A stretch of DNA of 64,000 nt from Lentibacillus sp. JNUCC-1 (GTDB taxonomy: Bacteria; Bacillota; Bacilli; Bacillales; Amphibacillaceae): the NCBI RefSeq assembly GCF_009741735.1, contig NZ_WHOH01000003.1, positions 1,364,001 to 1,428,000 on the forward strand. The letters run 5' to 3'. Under the pieces are notes generated by a model. That model searched no databases. It worked only from the letters and a program-made list of their open reading frames with translations, and was not told the DNA's origin. Of the stretch, positions 1 to 8,920 are shown one piece after another. The translations under genes were made by a program, and so were the position numbers. Each line of letters begins with the position of its first letter. Positions within the stretch are counted from its first letter, which is position 1.

Positions 1-309
1 ATAAGCCGTTTCTGTGAAAGAAGTAAAGGCGTTTGGAGAAGCACCTTGCTTCCCGAAGTCGGCGAATACATCATGATCTTCCTTCTCGAATAGTTTGTGT
101 TCGAGAAAATGAGCAACACCATCAGGGACAGTGATGGGCTCACTTTCACCCAAAGGAATGAATGACCTGTCGATGGATCCATATTGTGTTGAGAAGACCC
201 CATAGGTTTTTGACATTTCTGTTCTTGGAATAAGATGTAAGGTCAATCCATTGGGAAGCTGCTCATAATAGATGGTTTCAGAGATCTGTTTGTATTGGTG
301 TTCTTTCAC
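1..309 (-). CDS. ymfH: YmfH-type M16 zinc metallopeptidase, N-terminal part (3' end outside window)
   Basis: Partial gene; the first 103 codons are present and the frame runs off the low-coordinate edge. The GTG start overlaps the ymfF stop (GTGA), indicating translational coupling. The fragment contains the inverted zinc motif HFLEH followed by KLFEKED, typical of the catalytically competent member of the YmfF/YmfH pair of the M16 (pitrilysin/insulinase) family. The text after it (GKQGASPNAFTSF) also matches this family. The YmfH partner is expected to carry the active site while YmfF is inactive. The physiological substrate is not evident from the sequence. Confidence 0.88.
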   Translation of the reverse strand, partial: MKEHQYKQISETIYYEQLPNGLTLHLIPRTEMSKTYGVFSTQYGSIDRSFIPLGESEPITVPDGVAHFLEHKLFEKEDHDVFADFGKQGASPNAFTSFTETAY

Positions 310-1583
310 GCCGACTCACCTCTTTCGTCTGTTAATAAGTACACTGTATCCAAAAATATGGGCTCTGCCACTTTGATGACGTCTGTCTTCGTGACAGCTT
401 TTATTTGATCGATTAATTGCTCAGGGGGCAGTTTCGTGTCCGCCAACACTTGCTGATAGAGTAAATCAATCAAACCATGGGGGTGATCCATTGTCTCCAG
501 AAGTTGATTGACCACCAAGTCTTTTGTTTGTACAAGTTCTTCTTGGGAGAAATCACCCTTCTTCATGGCGGTCAGTTGATCAGCAATAATTGCATTGGCC
601 TGTTCAAAGTCATTTGGGTTGATTCCAGAAAATACAAGCATTAACCCTTTGTGACTTTCAATACGTGAGGCTGCATAATAAGCAAGGCTGTTCTTCTCTC
701 GGACATTAATAAACAGTTTTGAACTCGGAAAACCGCCAAATAGTCCATTAAATACATGCAAAGCAGGATAAAGATTATCTTTATATGTGCAGTGTGTCCG
801 ATACCCGATATGAAGCTTGGCTTGTTGAACAGGCTGTTTGTCAATGATGGTTCTTGCTGGTTTTTCTGAATCCGGATGAGGCGCGATGCGTTCTTTGGGT
901 GGCCTTTCAGTATGCCCATTTCTGAATGTACGAGCCAAAAGGTCTTTTATCGATTCAGTATCCACGTCACCCAGTATATAAAGATCGAAGTCATCGCTTA
1001 TGAGCATTTCCTGGTAGTACTGATACAAGTTATCAGACTGAATATCATTCAGATCTTCTTCGTACCCGTGGACGTGCAAATGATAGGGATCCCCTTCGCA
1101 CATCTCATCGATAAGCCGCATATTGGCATATTGCATTTTGTCATCTTGAATCGCTATCATTTTCTTTTTAAGAGTTGCTTTTTCTCTATTTAAGATGTTG
1201 TCTGAAAAAGCTTCGTCTGTTGTGTTTGGATCAAAAATGATATCACGAACCAATTGCAGGGTCTCCTCCAACGCAGTGGATTCCCCTTGTATATACTTCT
1301 GATTCGCTATGTCAAGCCTTAATGTCAATACATGATGGTTTCCTTTTTTAGCCCCGCCCAAGGAAAAGCGTGCTCCGTATAAAGCATCTAATTTAAGCTG
1401 CAATGCACGTCTTGTAGGGTATTTGTTGGGACCCTGGGCCAAGACATACGGGAGCAAAGCGCGCTTGGTTATCGTTTCCCGAGATAGTTCACCTTTTATT
1501 TTTAAGACAATGCTGACTGTTTTAAACGCTTGATGCGGGACAATGTGGTACCGGATGTTATTTTCTTCAAAAATGGTTTCCAT
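306..1583 (-). CDS. ymfF: YmfF-type M16 peptidase-like protein, non-catalytic partner
   Basis: A 425-residue M16-family protein. The start at 1583 is preferred over an ATG two codons upstream because a GGAGGG ribosome-binding site lies six bases before it. The position where active M16 enzymes carry HxxEH reads LLPYVLAQG, so the zinc ligands are missing. The C-terminal half keeps the M16 features (GLFGGFPSSKLFINVREKNSLAYY) and the family Arg/Tyr region. It probably pairs with the active YmfH encoded immediately downstream with overlapping ends. It lies 55 bases after the spoIIIE stop; ymfC, a GntR regulator found here in B. subtilis, is absent. Confidence 0.88.
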   Translation of the reverse strand: METIFEENNIRYHIVPHQAFKTVSIVLKIKGELSRETITKRALLPYVLAQGPNKYPTRRALQLKLDALYGARFSLGGAKKGNHHVLTLRLDIANQKYIQGESTALEETLQLVRDIIFDPNTTDEAFSDNILNREKATLKKKMIAIQDDKMQYANMRLIDEMCEGDPYHLHVHGYEEDLNDIQSDNLYQYYQEMLISDDFDLYILGDVDTESIKDLLARTFRNGHTERPPKERIAPHPDSEKPARTIIDKQPVQQAKLHIGYRTHCTYKDNLYPALHVFNGLFGGFPSSKLFINVREKNSLAYYAASRIESHKGLMLVFSGINPNDFEQANAIIADQLTAMKKGDFSQEELVQTKDLVVNQLLETMDHPHGLIDLLYQQVLADTKLPPEQLIDQIKAVTKTDVIKVAEPIFLDTVYLLTDERGESA

Positions 1584-1644
1584 GTGCATCCCTCCAACTT
1601 ACGTTCTAGTCTTTACAATGGATGTTAATTTAATTCCAAGCCAA

Positions 1645-3940
1645 TTACGAGGTTTTTTCTTCGGTGGTTTGAGATACGAGAACAGTCCTTGGTTTGCTGC
1701 CTTCATAAGGGCCCACAATCCCTCTGTCTTCCATCGCATCAATAAGGCGTGCTGCACGGGTGTAACCAACCCGGAAACGCCGCTGCAGCATGGAAACACT
1801 CGCTGTTTCCATTTCAATGACAAGCTTAACCGCATCGTCGAACAATTCATCATCCACTTCTTCAACAACTTCACTCGTTTCTTCCGGAATCATTTCCTCT
1901 TGGTAGGAGGCTTTTTGCTGCTCTATGCAATGATCAACGATACGTTCGACTTCTTCATCAGATAAAAACGCACCCTGAACACGCATTGGTTTCGAAGCGC
2001 CGACTGGCATAAATAGCATATCGCCGCGTCCAAGGAGCTTTTCAGCTCCGCCGGAGTCCAGGATTGTGCGGCTGTCCGTTTGAGAAGACACGCCAAACGC
2101 GATTCGAGATGGGATATTGGCTTTGATAATGCCGGTAATGACATCAACAGAGGGACGCTGAGTTGCAATAATCAAATGAATCCCTGCTGCTCTCGCCATT
2201 TGAGCGAGCCTTGTAATCGCATCTTCTACATCACTTGAGGCAACCATCATTAAGTCTGCCAGTTCATCGACTAAAACAACGATATATGGCAATAACGGCT
2301 GTGCTTCTTCTTCCTCTACTGTCTGATTATAGCGTCTGACATGCTCATTATACCCTTCAATATTACGGGTACCTGTATCTGAGAATAAATCATAGCGCCT
2401 CTCCATTTCAGCCACAACTTTTTTCAAAGCTCTTGCAGCTTTTTTAGGATCCGTTACGACCGGTGCAAGCAAATGCGGAATGCCATTATATACATTCAAT
2501 TCAACCTTTTTAGGGTCAATCATCATCATTTTGACTTCATGTGGTTTGGCACGCATCAATATGGTCGTAATAATGCCATTGACACAGACACTTTTACCAC
2601 TGCCGGTGGCACCGGCAATAAGCAAATGAGGCATTTTATTCAATTCTGCAATGATTGAATCACCCGAGATATCCCGTCCAAGCGCGAAAAGCAGTTTCCC
2701 GTTCTGCCTGGGGTAATGGATTCAAGAACTTCCCTGAGTGACACCATGGCAACTTCCTTGTTTGGAACTTCAATTCCAACAGCGGACTTTCCTGGTATCG
2801 GTGCTTCGATTCTTAAGTCCCTTGCTGCAAGCGCCAGTGCCAGATCATCGTGAAGTCCAACAATCTTGCTCACTTTTACACCTGCTTCAGGGTAAACTTC
2901 ATATTTAGTTACAGCTGGTCCGACATGAACCTTGGATACTTTAGCTTTAACACCAAAACTCTGGAATGTACGCTCAAGCTTACGGACAATACCTTGAATA
3001 TGCGATTTCTCCTGTTGCTGTGAACCCTGTTCAGGTTCGGTGAGCAGTTGCATTGCCGGAAGCGTATAGTCATGGTTTTCTGTTTCAGTCATCGGCAATG
3101 TTTCCGTTAAGTCTGTTTCACTTTCAGCTGAATCAACAGGCTCACTCTGACCGGTATCAACATTTGAATTTTGTGCAGATACGTCACTATGTGCATAAGC
3201 TACATCAGTGAAATCCTGAATAATCGGATCATCCTGCACAGCTTCTGCTGTTGCGGGCAGCTCTTTTTCGTCTGGAACATCAAGTGCTGCTTCTTCTTTC
3301 TTCAATTTCCGCTCTTCACGAGATGATTTTATTTTCCCGCTCAACGAAGTGAGATAGTTTTTAAGTTTAAGAGACAGTTTGCCGAAAAAATCCCCCAATG
3401 AAAACTCAGTAAGGAAAATCAGACCGACCAAAACTGTGAAAACTGAAACGATTTTAGCACCCGTCAATGAAAACAAATAATAAGAGAACGCAAATAATAT
3501 GGCACCAATCATGCCGCCCCCAGTCTGAGACCCTGTCCCTTCTCCTTGTACGAAAGCTATGAAATTGGTCCATGTTGCTTTTAATATCGATGTATCGTCA
3601 CTCGTCAGTAGCAAGCGATCAAAGGTCTGGATGTGGGTAAACAGCAATGTTCCGAAAAATACAATCAAAAACCCAATCATTTTTTTATGCTTAAAATCAG
3701 GATATCTTCTTTTGACTAGTAATGTTATCCCAAAAATCAATAAAAATACTGAAGCAACAAAATACCAGATCCCTAAAAAGAATCGGAAAATGTGCTCAAG
3801 ACCGCCTGGTATGACGCCATCACTAATGGCACTTGCTCCACTGCCGAATATCGCTAGGAAAATAAATAATAGACCAAGCAGTTCAAATTTTACTTGCTTT
3901 TTTAGTGTGCCTTTTTCTTGCGGCGTTTCTTTTTCGCCAT
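1645..3940 (-). pseudogene. spoIIIE: DNA translocase SpoIIIE/FtsK, frameshifted twice in this sequence
   Basis: Membrane-anchored, hexameric DNA pump that moves the chromosome through the septum in sporulation and division. The reading frame begins at ATG 3940 (MAKKKRRKKK, like B. subtilis SpoIIIE), then jumps by one base near the A tract at 3912-3916 into a frame encoding membrane segments (LLGLLFIFLAIFG onward). It continues through the acidic linker and alpha/beta motor domain to about 2710, where a second one-base shift is needed. The last frame starts with the Walker A motif GATGSGKS, includes [10 protein letters not shown] (Walker B) and ends in a winged-helix gamma domain (about 1665-1860). 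Adding one base at each site gives 765 residues, close to the 787 of B. subtilis. The C run at plus 2710-2713 being one base short would explain the second shift. Probably functional in the living cell. Confidence 0.85.
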
Positions 3941-3984
3941 TGTAACTTCACCTCTGCTCGCGTAACCTTTTCATTGAAAACAAA

Positions 3985-4007
3985 CCCCTGTCATTTTGAC
4001 AAGGGGG
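3985..4007 (-). terminator. Rho-independent terminator after ylzJ
   Basis: On the minus strand CCCCCTTGTCA pairs with TGACAGGGG (one bulged T) and is followed by TTTGTTTT. It lies between ylzJ and spoIIIE, so it would end the tepA-ylzJ transcript; spoIIIE would then need readthrough or its own promoter. Confidence 0.6.
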
Positions 4008-4028
4008 CATGTCCAGCCAATGATATCC

Positions 4029-4037
4029 ATTATATCA
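4029..4037 (-). promoter_or_regulatory. Possible extended -10 promoter for spoIIIE
   Basis: Minus-strand TGATATAAT fits the extended -10 consensus TGnTATAAT. No good -35 hexamer is visible. It sits just after the ylzJ stop but before the 3985-4007 hairpin, so transcripts from it would have to pass that hairpin to reach spoIIIE. Confidence 0.35.
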
Positions 4038-4051
4038 TAGATTTAGCATAT

Positions 4052-4264
4052 TTACGGCTTATTTATGATCGTTCCAGGGAGAAATGACCCATCGAGAAAA
4101 TCGTTTGGATCTGTTGATAGCAGCTGTAAAACAAGATAAGACCCATCGTCCTGCTTCTCTGTATAACATGTTCGACCCTGATGGGATAGAAAAGCTCGCT
4201 TGGCCATCGCCTTTTCATCTGCAGGGAAAATGTCCGTTTCAGATAGAGGGGTATAAAGAATCAC
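4052..4264 (-). CDS. ylzJ: YlzJ-like small protein
   Basis: A 70-residue protein beginning [13 protein letters not shown], matching the small YlzJ family found between tepA and spoIIIE in Bacillaceae. Its start overlaps the tepA stop by four bases (ATGA), so the two are translationally coupled. It has no signal peptide or membrane segment. Function is unknown; conservation of position is the main clue. Confidence 0.78.
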   Translation of the reverse strand: MILYTPLSETDIFPADEKAMAKRAFLSHQGRTCYTEKQDDGSYLVLQLLSTDPNDFLDGSFLPGTIINKP

Positions 4265-4982
4265 TGGATCACTCCCTTTGATTTCGTCATAAGTTCATTT
4301 ACCTTTTCCATGGCTTCTTTAACGCCACCAATGCCATCAATAAGGCCATATTTAACAGCATCTTTGCCGATCACATTTGTTCCGATATCCCGTGTTAGAT
4401 TACCTCTTGCGAACATCAGTTCTTTAAATTTCTCTTCTTCAATTTTCGAATGCGTCGTAACAAAATCAATCACTCTATCCTGCATTTTATCAAGGTATTC
4501 AAAAGTCTGCGGAACCCCAATCACCAGGCCGGTTAAGCGAATTGGATGAATTGTCATTGTGGCCGTGGGGGCAACATAGGAATAGTCAGCAGCAACAGCA
4601 ATAGGAACGCCTATAGAATGACCTCCCCAAGAACAATAGATACAGTTGGTTTTGATATGGAAGCAATCATTTCAGATAATGCCAACCCGGCTTCGACATC
4701 ACCGCCTACTGTATTTAGCAAAATGATTAATCCTTCAATTTTGGGGTTTTGTTCAATGGCAATCAGTTGAGGCAAAAGATGTTCATATTTGGTTGTTTTA
4801 TTTTGTGGCGGAAGTTGAACATGTCCCTCTACTTGCCCGATAATTGACAAAACATGAATGTTTGAATCAGGCGCCTGAGCTACATTCGATTGCCCCAATT
4901 GTTGAATCTTTTGTACAAGTGAGGATGACCCTTCTTGTGACTCTTTGTTGTCGTCATTTTTGTTCGGTTTCTCTTCTGTCAT
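4261..4982 (-). pseudogene. tepA: TepA, ClpP-like translocation-enhancing protease, frameshifted in this sequence
   Basis: ClpP-fold, membrane-associated serine protease family (TepA/YmfB). The N-terminal frame (4982 to about 4620) carries [16 protein letters not shown] and [16 protein letters not shown], then stops early. The rest ([36 protein letters not shown]) is in the next frame. Adding one G to the run at plus 4625-4628 restores [13 protein letters not shown] across the catalytic region and gives 240 residues, the usual length. The start has a GGAGG site. The catalytic-loop glycines are only readable after that correction. In B. subtilis rnjB lies between dapA and tepA; it is absent here. 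Confidence 0.85.
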
Positions 4983-5049
4983 AAAATCATGCCTCCAGTT
5001 ATCTTCATATTAATATTAGTATGGACCGAATAACCCGTGAAAATACAAT

Positions 5050-5083
5050 GGAACCAAGAGACCTTAAATGGTTTCCTGGTTCC
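5050..5083 (-). terminator. Hairpin downstream of dapA, probable terminator
   Basis: A 14-base imperfect inverted repeat (GGAACCAGGAAACC with GGTCTCTTGGTTCC on the minus strand) lies 20 bases after the dapA stop. The T tract after it is weak (ATTGTATTTTC), so termination may be partial. Confidence 0.5.
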
Positions 5084-5102
5084 AAAATGAATTGAGCTTA
5101 TT

Positions 5103-5981
5103 TTAAAGCTGTAATGAAGGCAGTAATTCTCTTAAGTCCTTTGTTTCTTGCTGGGATAAATTTTTTAATGGTAATCTTACAGGACCTGCAGAAAGGCCCA
5201 GAAGATTTAAGGCTGTTTTGACTGGAGCTGGAGACGGTTGGAGAAACAGGGCTTCCATTAAGGGCAGATAGCGGCTGTGAATAGCTTGCGCCCGTTTGAC
5301 CTTCCCGTCGTTGTATGCATTAATCATATCTTTTATTTCAAGACCGACAACATGGGAAGCAACCGAAACAACGCCATCTGCCCCAAGTGCAGCCATTGGC
5401 AGAGTCAGACTGTCTTCACCACAGTATATTTTAAAATCTTCAGGGGTCTGTGCTGCAACATAAGACAGCTGTGTAAGGTCATTACTTGCTTCTTTAAGCG
5501 AAACGATATTATCGATTTGGCTCAATTTAATAATCGTTTCAGCTGTCATGTGAACAACCGACCGCCCCGGAATGTTATAGAGCATAATTGGAAGTGACGT
5601 ACGTGCAGCTGTACTGGCAAAATGTTCATACAGCCCTTCCTGACAAGGTTTATTATAATATGGCGTTACAAGCATTACACCATCTACACCAAGTGACTCA
5701 GCTTCTTTAGTAAGAGCGATCGTTTCGGCTGTATTATTGGATCCTGTTGCAGCAATGACCGGAACCCGGCCATTCACGATTTGTACAACTTTCTCAAATA
5801 AATTGATTTTTTCTTTCTTGGACAATGTGGGAGATTCTCCTGTAGTCCCGGCGATTACGAGCCCTTCTGTTCCATTATCCAATAAATGTTCAACCAAACG
5901 TTCAGTTCTCCCTAAATGCAACTCTCCTTGATCATCAAAGGGTGTGACCATAGCCGTATATACGACAGGCTCTTTCTCCAT
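5103..5981 (-). CDS. dapA: 4-hydroxy-tetrahydrodipicolinate synthase
   Basis: Condenses pyruvate with aspartate semialdehyde, the first dedicated step of the lysine, diaminopimelate and dipicolinate branch. The 292-residue protein shows the family motifs GTTGESPTLS, the tyrosine/lysine region YYNKP and YNIPGRS, and SLKEAS, which holds the Schiff-base lysine. The ATG at 5981 matches the family N-terminus (VYTAMVTPF soon after) and has an AGAGGTG site; an upstream in-frame alternative codon adds only four residues. It is the last gene of the spoVF-asd-dapG-dapA unit, which places precursor supply beside dipicolinate synthase for spore formation. Confidence 0.95.
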   Translation of the reverse strand: MEKEPVVYTAMVTPFDDQGELHLGRTERLVEHLLDNGTEGLVIAGTTGESPTLSKKEKINLFEKVVQIVNGRVPVIAATGSNNTAETIALTKEAESLGVDGVMLVTPYYNKPCQEGLYEHFASTAARTSLPIMLYNIPGRSVVHMTAETIIKLSQIDNIVSLKEASNDLTQLSYVAAQTPEDFKIYCGEDSLTLPMAALGADGVVSVASHVVGLEIKDMINAYNDGKVKRAQAIHSRYLPLMEALFLQPSPAPVKTALNLLGLSAGPVRLPLKNLSQQETKDLRELLPSLQL

Positions 5982-6028
5982 CAACCAACACACCTCTCTT
6001 AACAGGTTGTAAACATATAACCACTGAC

Positions 6029-7261
6029 TCAGTTTTTTTCAGAAACGGGAAGGCCGAGTTTAAATACATCATGAAGTGCATTGACAGCCATATTGACATC
6101 TGCCCCTGAGACGAGTGCCCATATCGTTGTATGACTGTCAGCAGATTGCAAGATACGGATCCCTTTATCCGTTAAAGCTTGAATCATTGTCGAAGCAACA
6201 CCTGGCATGCCTGCCATGCCAGCGCCAACCACAGAAACTTTGGCACAGTCTCGCATTGCACTTACAGTAAAATGACGCTTTTTTAAAGCCTGTAACGCAA
6301 GCTCTGTAAGAGGATCGGGCACTGTGTAACTGACGCCGGATGTTGAAATGTTAATAAAGTCGACCGAAATGCCTTCTGAAGCCATAGCTTTAAACACTTC
6401 GGATTGCACATGGTATGATTGCCCCTTTGTATTGACTTTGATTTGTGTCAATCCTTTCATATGAGCAATACCTGTAACTGGACGTTCCAACCGTTCGGAA
6501 AAGGGGTCACTTGGTTGTGTGCTTGAAATATGGGTTCCTTTATCTTTTGTATATGTGGACGCAATCCTCAGCGGAATATTGGCTTGCATTAATAATTCAA
6601 CAGCACGCGGGTGAACGATTGAGGCACCCTGATAGGCCATATGACAGATTTCCAAGTATGTGGCATTAAGCAGCGGTTTTGCTGAAGTTACAATAGAGGG
6701 ATCGGCTGTCATAATGCCATTTACATCAGTATAAATATCAACCCGCTCCGCTTTTAAGGCGCTTCCCAGGGCAGCAGCCGTTGTGTCACTACCGCCTCGG
6801 CCAATTGTCGTAATATCCCCTGTTTCTGCCATGCCTTGAAAACCGGCAACCACGACAACATCATGATGACGAAGTTCTTTTAACACCCTCGCCGGCTTGA
6901 TTTTTTTTATTTTGGCTTTTGTGAAATCACTTGAGGTTCGTATTCCTGCTTGTGCACCGGTCAATGCTGTGGCAGTAACTTGATTAGCCCTAAGCTCATG
7001 AGCAAGGACGACAGAAGAAATCGTTTCCCCGCATGAAATTAATAAATCAAGTTCTCTCGGGGAGCAATTTGATTGTTCTTTCTGTATCAAATTCATTAAC
7101 GAATCTGTTGCATAAGGTTCAGGGTAGCGCCCCATGGCTGACACCACCACAACCAGTTTATGATGATTTTGGACGGCTTCTTGAATATGTGCGATAACGT
7201 GTGCTCTATTTTTTTCTGTACTCACGGATGTGCCGCCAAATTTCTGAATTAAAATGGACAT
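6029..7261 (-). CDS. dapG: Aspartate kinase, DapG type
   Basis: Phosphorylates aspartate, the entry to the aspartate-family amino acids. The 410-residue protein opens with IQKFGGTSV (kinase motif), has GRGGSDTTAAALG in the catalytic domain, and two C-terminal ACT domains (about residues 260-400), which bind the feedback effector. In B. subtilis the enzyme in this locus is inhibited by diaminopimelate; the same regulation is inferred here. It follows asd after 20 bases and precedes dapA in a sporulation-associated operon. Confidence 0.94.
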   Translation of the reverse strand: MSILIQKFGGTSVSTEKNRAHVIAHIQEAVQNHHKLVVVVSAMGRYPEPYATDSLMNLIQKEQSNCSPRELDLLISCGETISSVVLAHELRANQVTATALTGAQAGIRTSSDFTKAKIKKIKPARVLKELRHHDVVVVAGFQGMAETGDITTIGRGGSDTTAAALGSALKAERVDIYTDVNGIMTADPSIVTSAKPLLNATYLEICHMAYQGASIVHPRAVELLMQANIPLRIASTYTKDKGTHISSTQPSDPFSERLERPVTGIAHMKGLTQIKVNTKGQSYHVQSEVFKAMASEGISVDFINISTSGVSYTVPDPLTELALQALKKRHFTVSAMRDCAKVSVVGAGMAGMPGVASTMIQALTDKGIRILQSADSHTTIWALVSGADVNMAVNALHDVFKLGLPVSEKN

Positions 7262-7281
7262 TGCATCACCTCTTTATTAAA

Positions 7282-8292
7282 TCAAAACGTTTTGATGAGG
7301 GATTCTGCAATTTGAACAGTATTTAGCGCCGCCCCTTTACGCAAATTATCACTGACAATCCACATATGAAATGCATTAGGAAGGTCTAAATCCTGTCTGA
7401 TGCGTCCAACAAACACACTGTCTTCATTTGCTGCACGAATTGGAGTCGGGTATACACCCCTCTCAGGGGCGTCTTCAACCACAATTCCTTTTGCTTCCCT
7501 CAAAATCTGTTGGATATCTTGAACAGTTTTACTTTCACTGTCAATTTCAATATATACACTTTCTGCATGTGATGTGAAAACTGGGACTCTTACACAAGTG
7601 GCGCCCACTTGCAAGTCTGGATAGCTAAGAATTTTTTTCGTTTCCTCAATCATTTTCATCTCTTCATATGTGAATCCTTTATCTTTAAACACATCAATTT
7701 TAGGAATAACATTAAATGCTAGGCCATCTTTATCTTTTTTATGAGGGTCTTTAAGACTGGAAGAAGCTGCATCTTTCAAATCACTGACTGCCTTTGTCCC
7801 CGCTCCCGAAATGGACTGATAAGTTGAAACAATGACACGCTTTAAGCCGACTTTTTCACGAATCGGGTATAGAACGGCTGCCATTTGTATGGTAGAACAA
7901 TTTGGGTTGGCAATCAGCCCATTATGATGCTTTATATCGTACTCATTTACTTCTGGGACGATAAGGGGAACATCTGGATCCATCCGGAAAGCACTCGTAT
8001 TGTCAATTACAATTGCCCCTTCATCAATGGCTTGAGGAACAAACCTGCGGGAAATGGTTCCTCCTGCTGAAAAAAAAGCTATATCAACATCTTTAAACGC
8101 TCCTTGTTCAATGACTTTGATAGGGTGCTTTTCTTCTTTGAAACCGAGCGTCTGACCGCGTGAGCGATCAGACGCAAACAGACTCAGTTGTCGGACAGGA
8201 AAGTTTCTTTCTTCAAGTATATTCATGATTGTTCGGCCAACTGCTCCTGTCGCACCGATAATGGCAACATGATACTCTTGATCTTTAGACAT
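7282..8292 (-). CDS. asd: Aspartate-semialdehyde dehydrogenase
   Basis: NADPH-dependent reduction of aspartyl phosphate to aspartate semialdehyde. The N-terminus carries the nucleotide-binding GATGAVG loop, and ANPNCSTIQM contains the catalytic cysteine (about residue 132). Later motifs such as RVPVFTSHAESVYIE fit the family. I chose the ATG at 8292, which overlaps the dpaB stop; an ATG three codons upstream (8301) is also possible. Length (336-339 residues) is normal. Confidence 0.95.
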   Translation of the reverse strand: MSKDQEYHVAIIGATGAVGRTIMNILEERNFPVRQLSLFASDRSRGQTLGFKEEKHPIKVIEQGAFKDVDIAFFSAGGTISRRFVPQAIDEGAIVIDNTSAFRMDPDVPLIVPEVNEYDIKHHNGLIANPNCSTIQMAAVLYPIREKVGLKRVIVSTYQSISGAGTKAVSDLKDAASSSLKDPHKKDKDGLAFNVIPKIDVFKDKGFTYEEMKMIEETKKILSYPDLQVGATCVRVPVFTSHAESVYIEIDSESKTVQDIQQILREAKGIVVEDAPERGVYPTPIRAANEDSVFVGRIRQDLDLPNAFHMWIVSDNLRKGAALNTVQIAESLIKTF

Positions 8293-8905
8293 TACCGGCA
8301 TTTCCTTCCTGACTGTCTTGAAAAGGAATGATAACAGGCTGAAGCTGCTTTCCTTCTAGCGCAGCTTCGATTGTGTCTGGCAACAATGTCATGTCAGCAA
8401 CAAGAGAATTTGGTTTTTTATATGGAGCGTCTTGCCCATATGGAATAAAATAAATCAACTTTGAAGCCATTAGACGCATTAAGTTAACGCCATTTAATCC
8501 GAGGGCATCGTTCGTCGCAATGCCAAGTACTACAGGTTTGTGGTTGCGCATCGTTGCTTTCGCAGCCATTAATACAGGAGAATCTGTCATGGCGTTTGCA
8601 AATCGGCTCATCGAGTTTCCTGTTAATGGTGCAATCACCATACAATCAAGGGGTTCTGCAGGTCCTAACGGTTCTGCTTCAGGCATCGAATCAATGACAC
8701 GCTTCCCAGTCAATGATTCTATTTTATAAATATGATCTGCTGCTTTTCCAAACTTTGTATCCACGTTTTGCACATTGTAAGTGACAATGGGAACAACTTC
8801 TGCTCCAAGCGACATAAGTTTTTCAATCTGGGGAAAGACAGCTGCATACGTACAATGGGAGGCTGTCAGTCCAAATCCAATGCGTTTTCCTTTTAAAGAC
8901 ATCAT
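8285..8905 (-). CDS. dpaB: Dipicolinate synthase subunit B
   Basis: Flavoprotein-like subunit of dipicolinate synthase (SpoVFB), which with DpaA oxidises dihydrodipicolinate to dipicolinic acid in the mother cell. The 206-residue protein has the flavoprotein-fold features GFGLTASHCTYAAVFPQ, APLTGNSMSRFAN and GIATNDALGLN typical of SpoVFB. It follows dpaA after 15 bases and overlaps asd, so one operon is likely. Confidence 0.95.
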   Translation of the reverse strand: MMSLKGKRIGFGLTASHCTYAAVFPQIEKLMSLGAEVVPIVTYNVQNVDTKFGKAADHIYKIESLTGKRVIDSMPEAEPLGPAEPLDCMVIAPLTGNSMSRFANAMTDSPVLMAAKATMRNHKPVVLGIATNDALGLNGVNLMRLMASKLIYFIPYGQDAPYKKPNSLVADMTLLPDTIEAALEGKQLQPVIIPFQDSQEGNAGNV

Positions 8906-8920
8906 GACCTCATTCTCCTC

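Noticed and set aside
3912..3916. Programmed frameshift at the AAG AAA AAG tract near the spoIIIE start
   Set aside because: A -1 slip would work on paper, but the tract lacks the full A AAA AAG heptamer and the neighbouring homopolymer losses make a sequencing error far likelier.
5982..6028. Lysine riboswitch upstream of dapA or dapG
   Set aside because: The gaps before these genes are 20-47 bases, too short for a riboswitch, and no such motif is visible.
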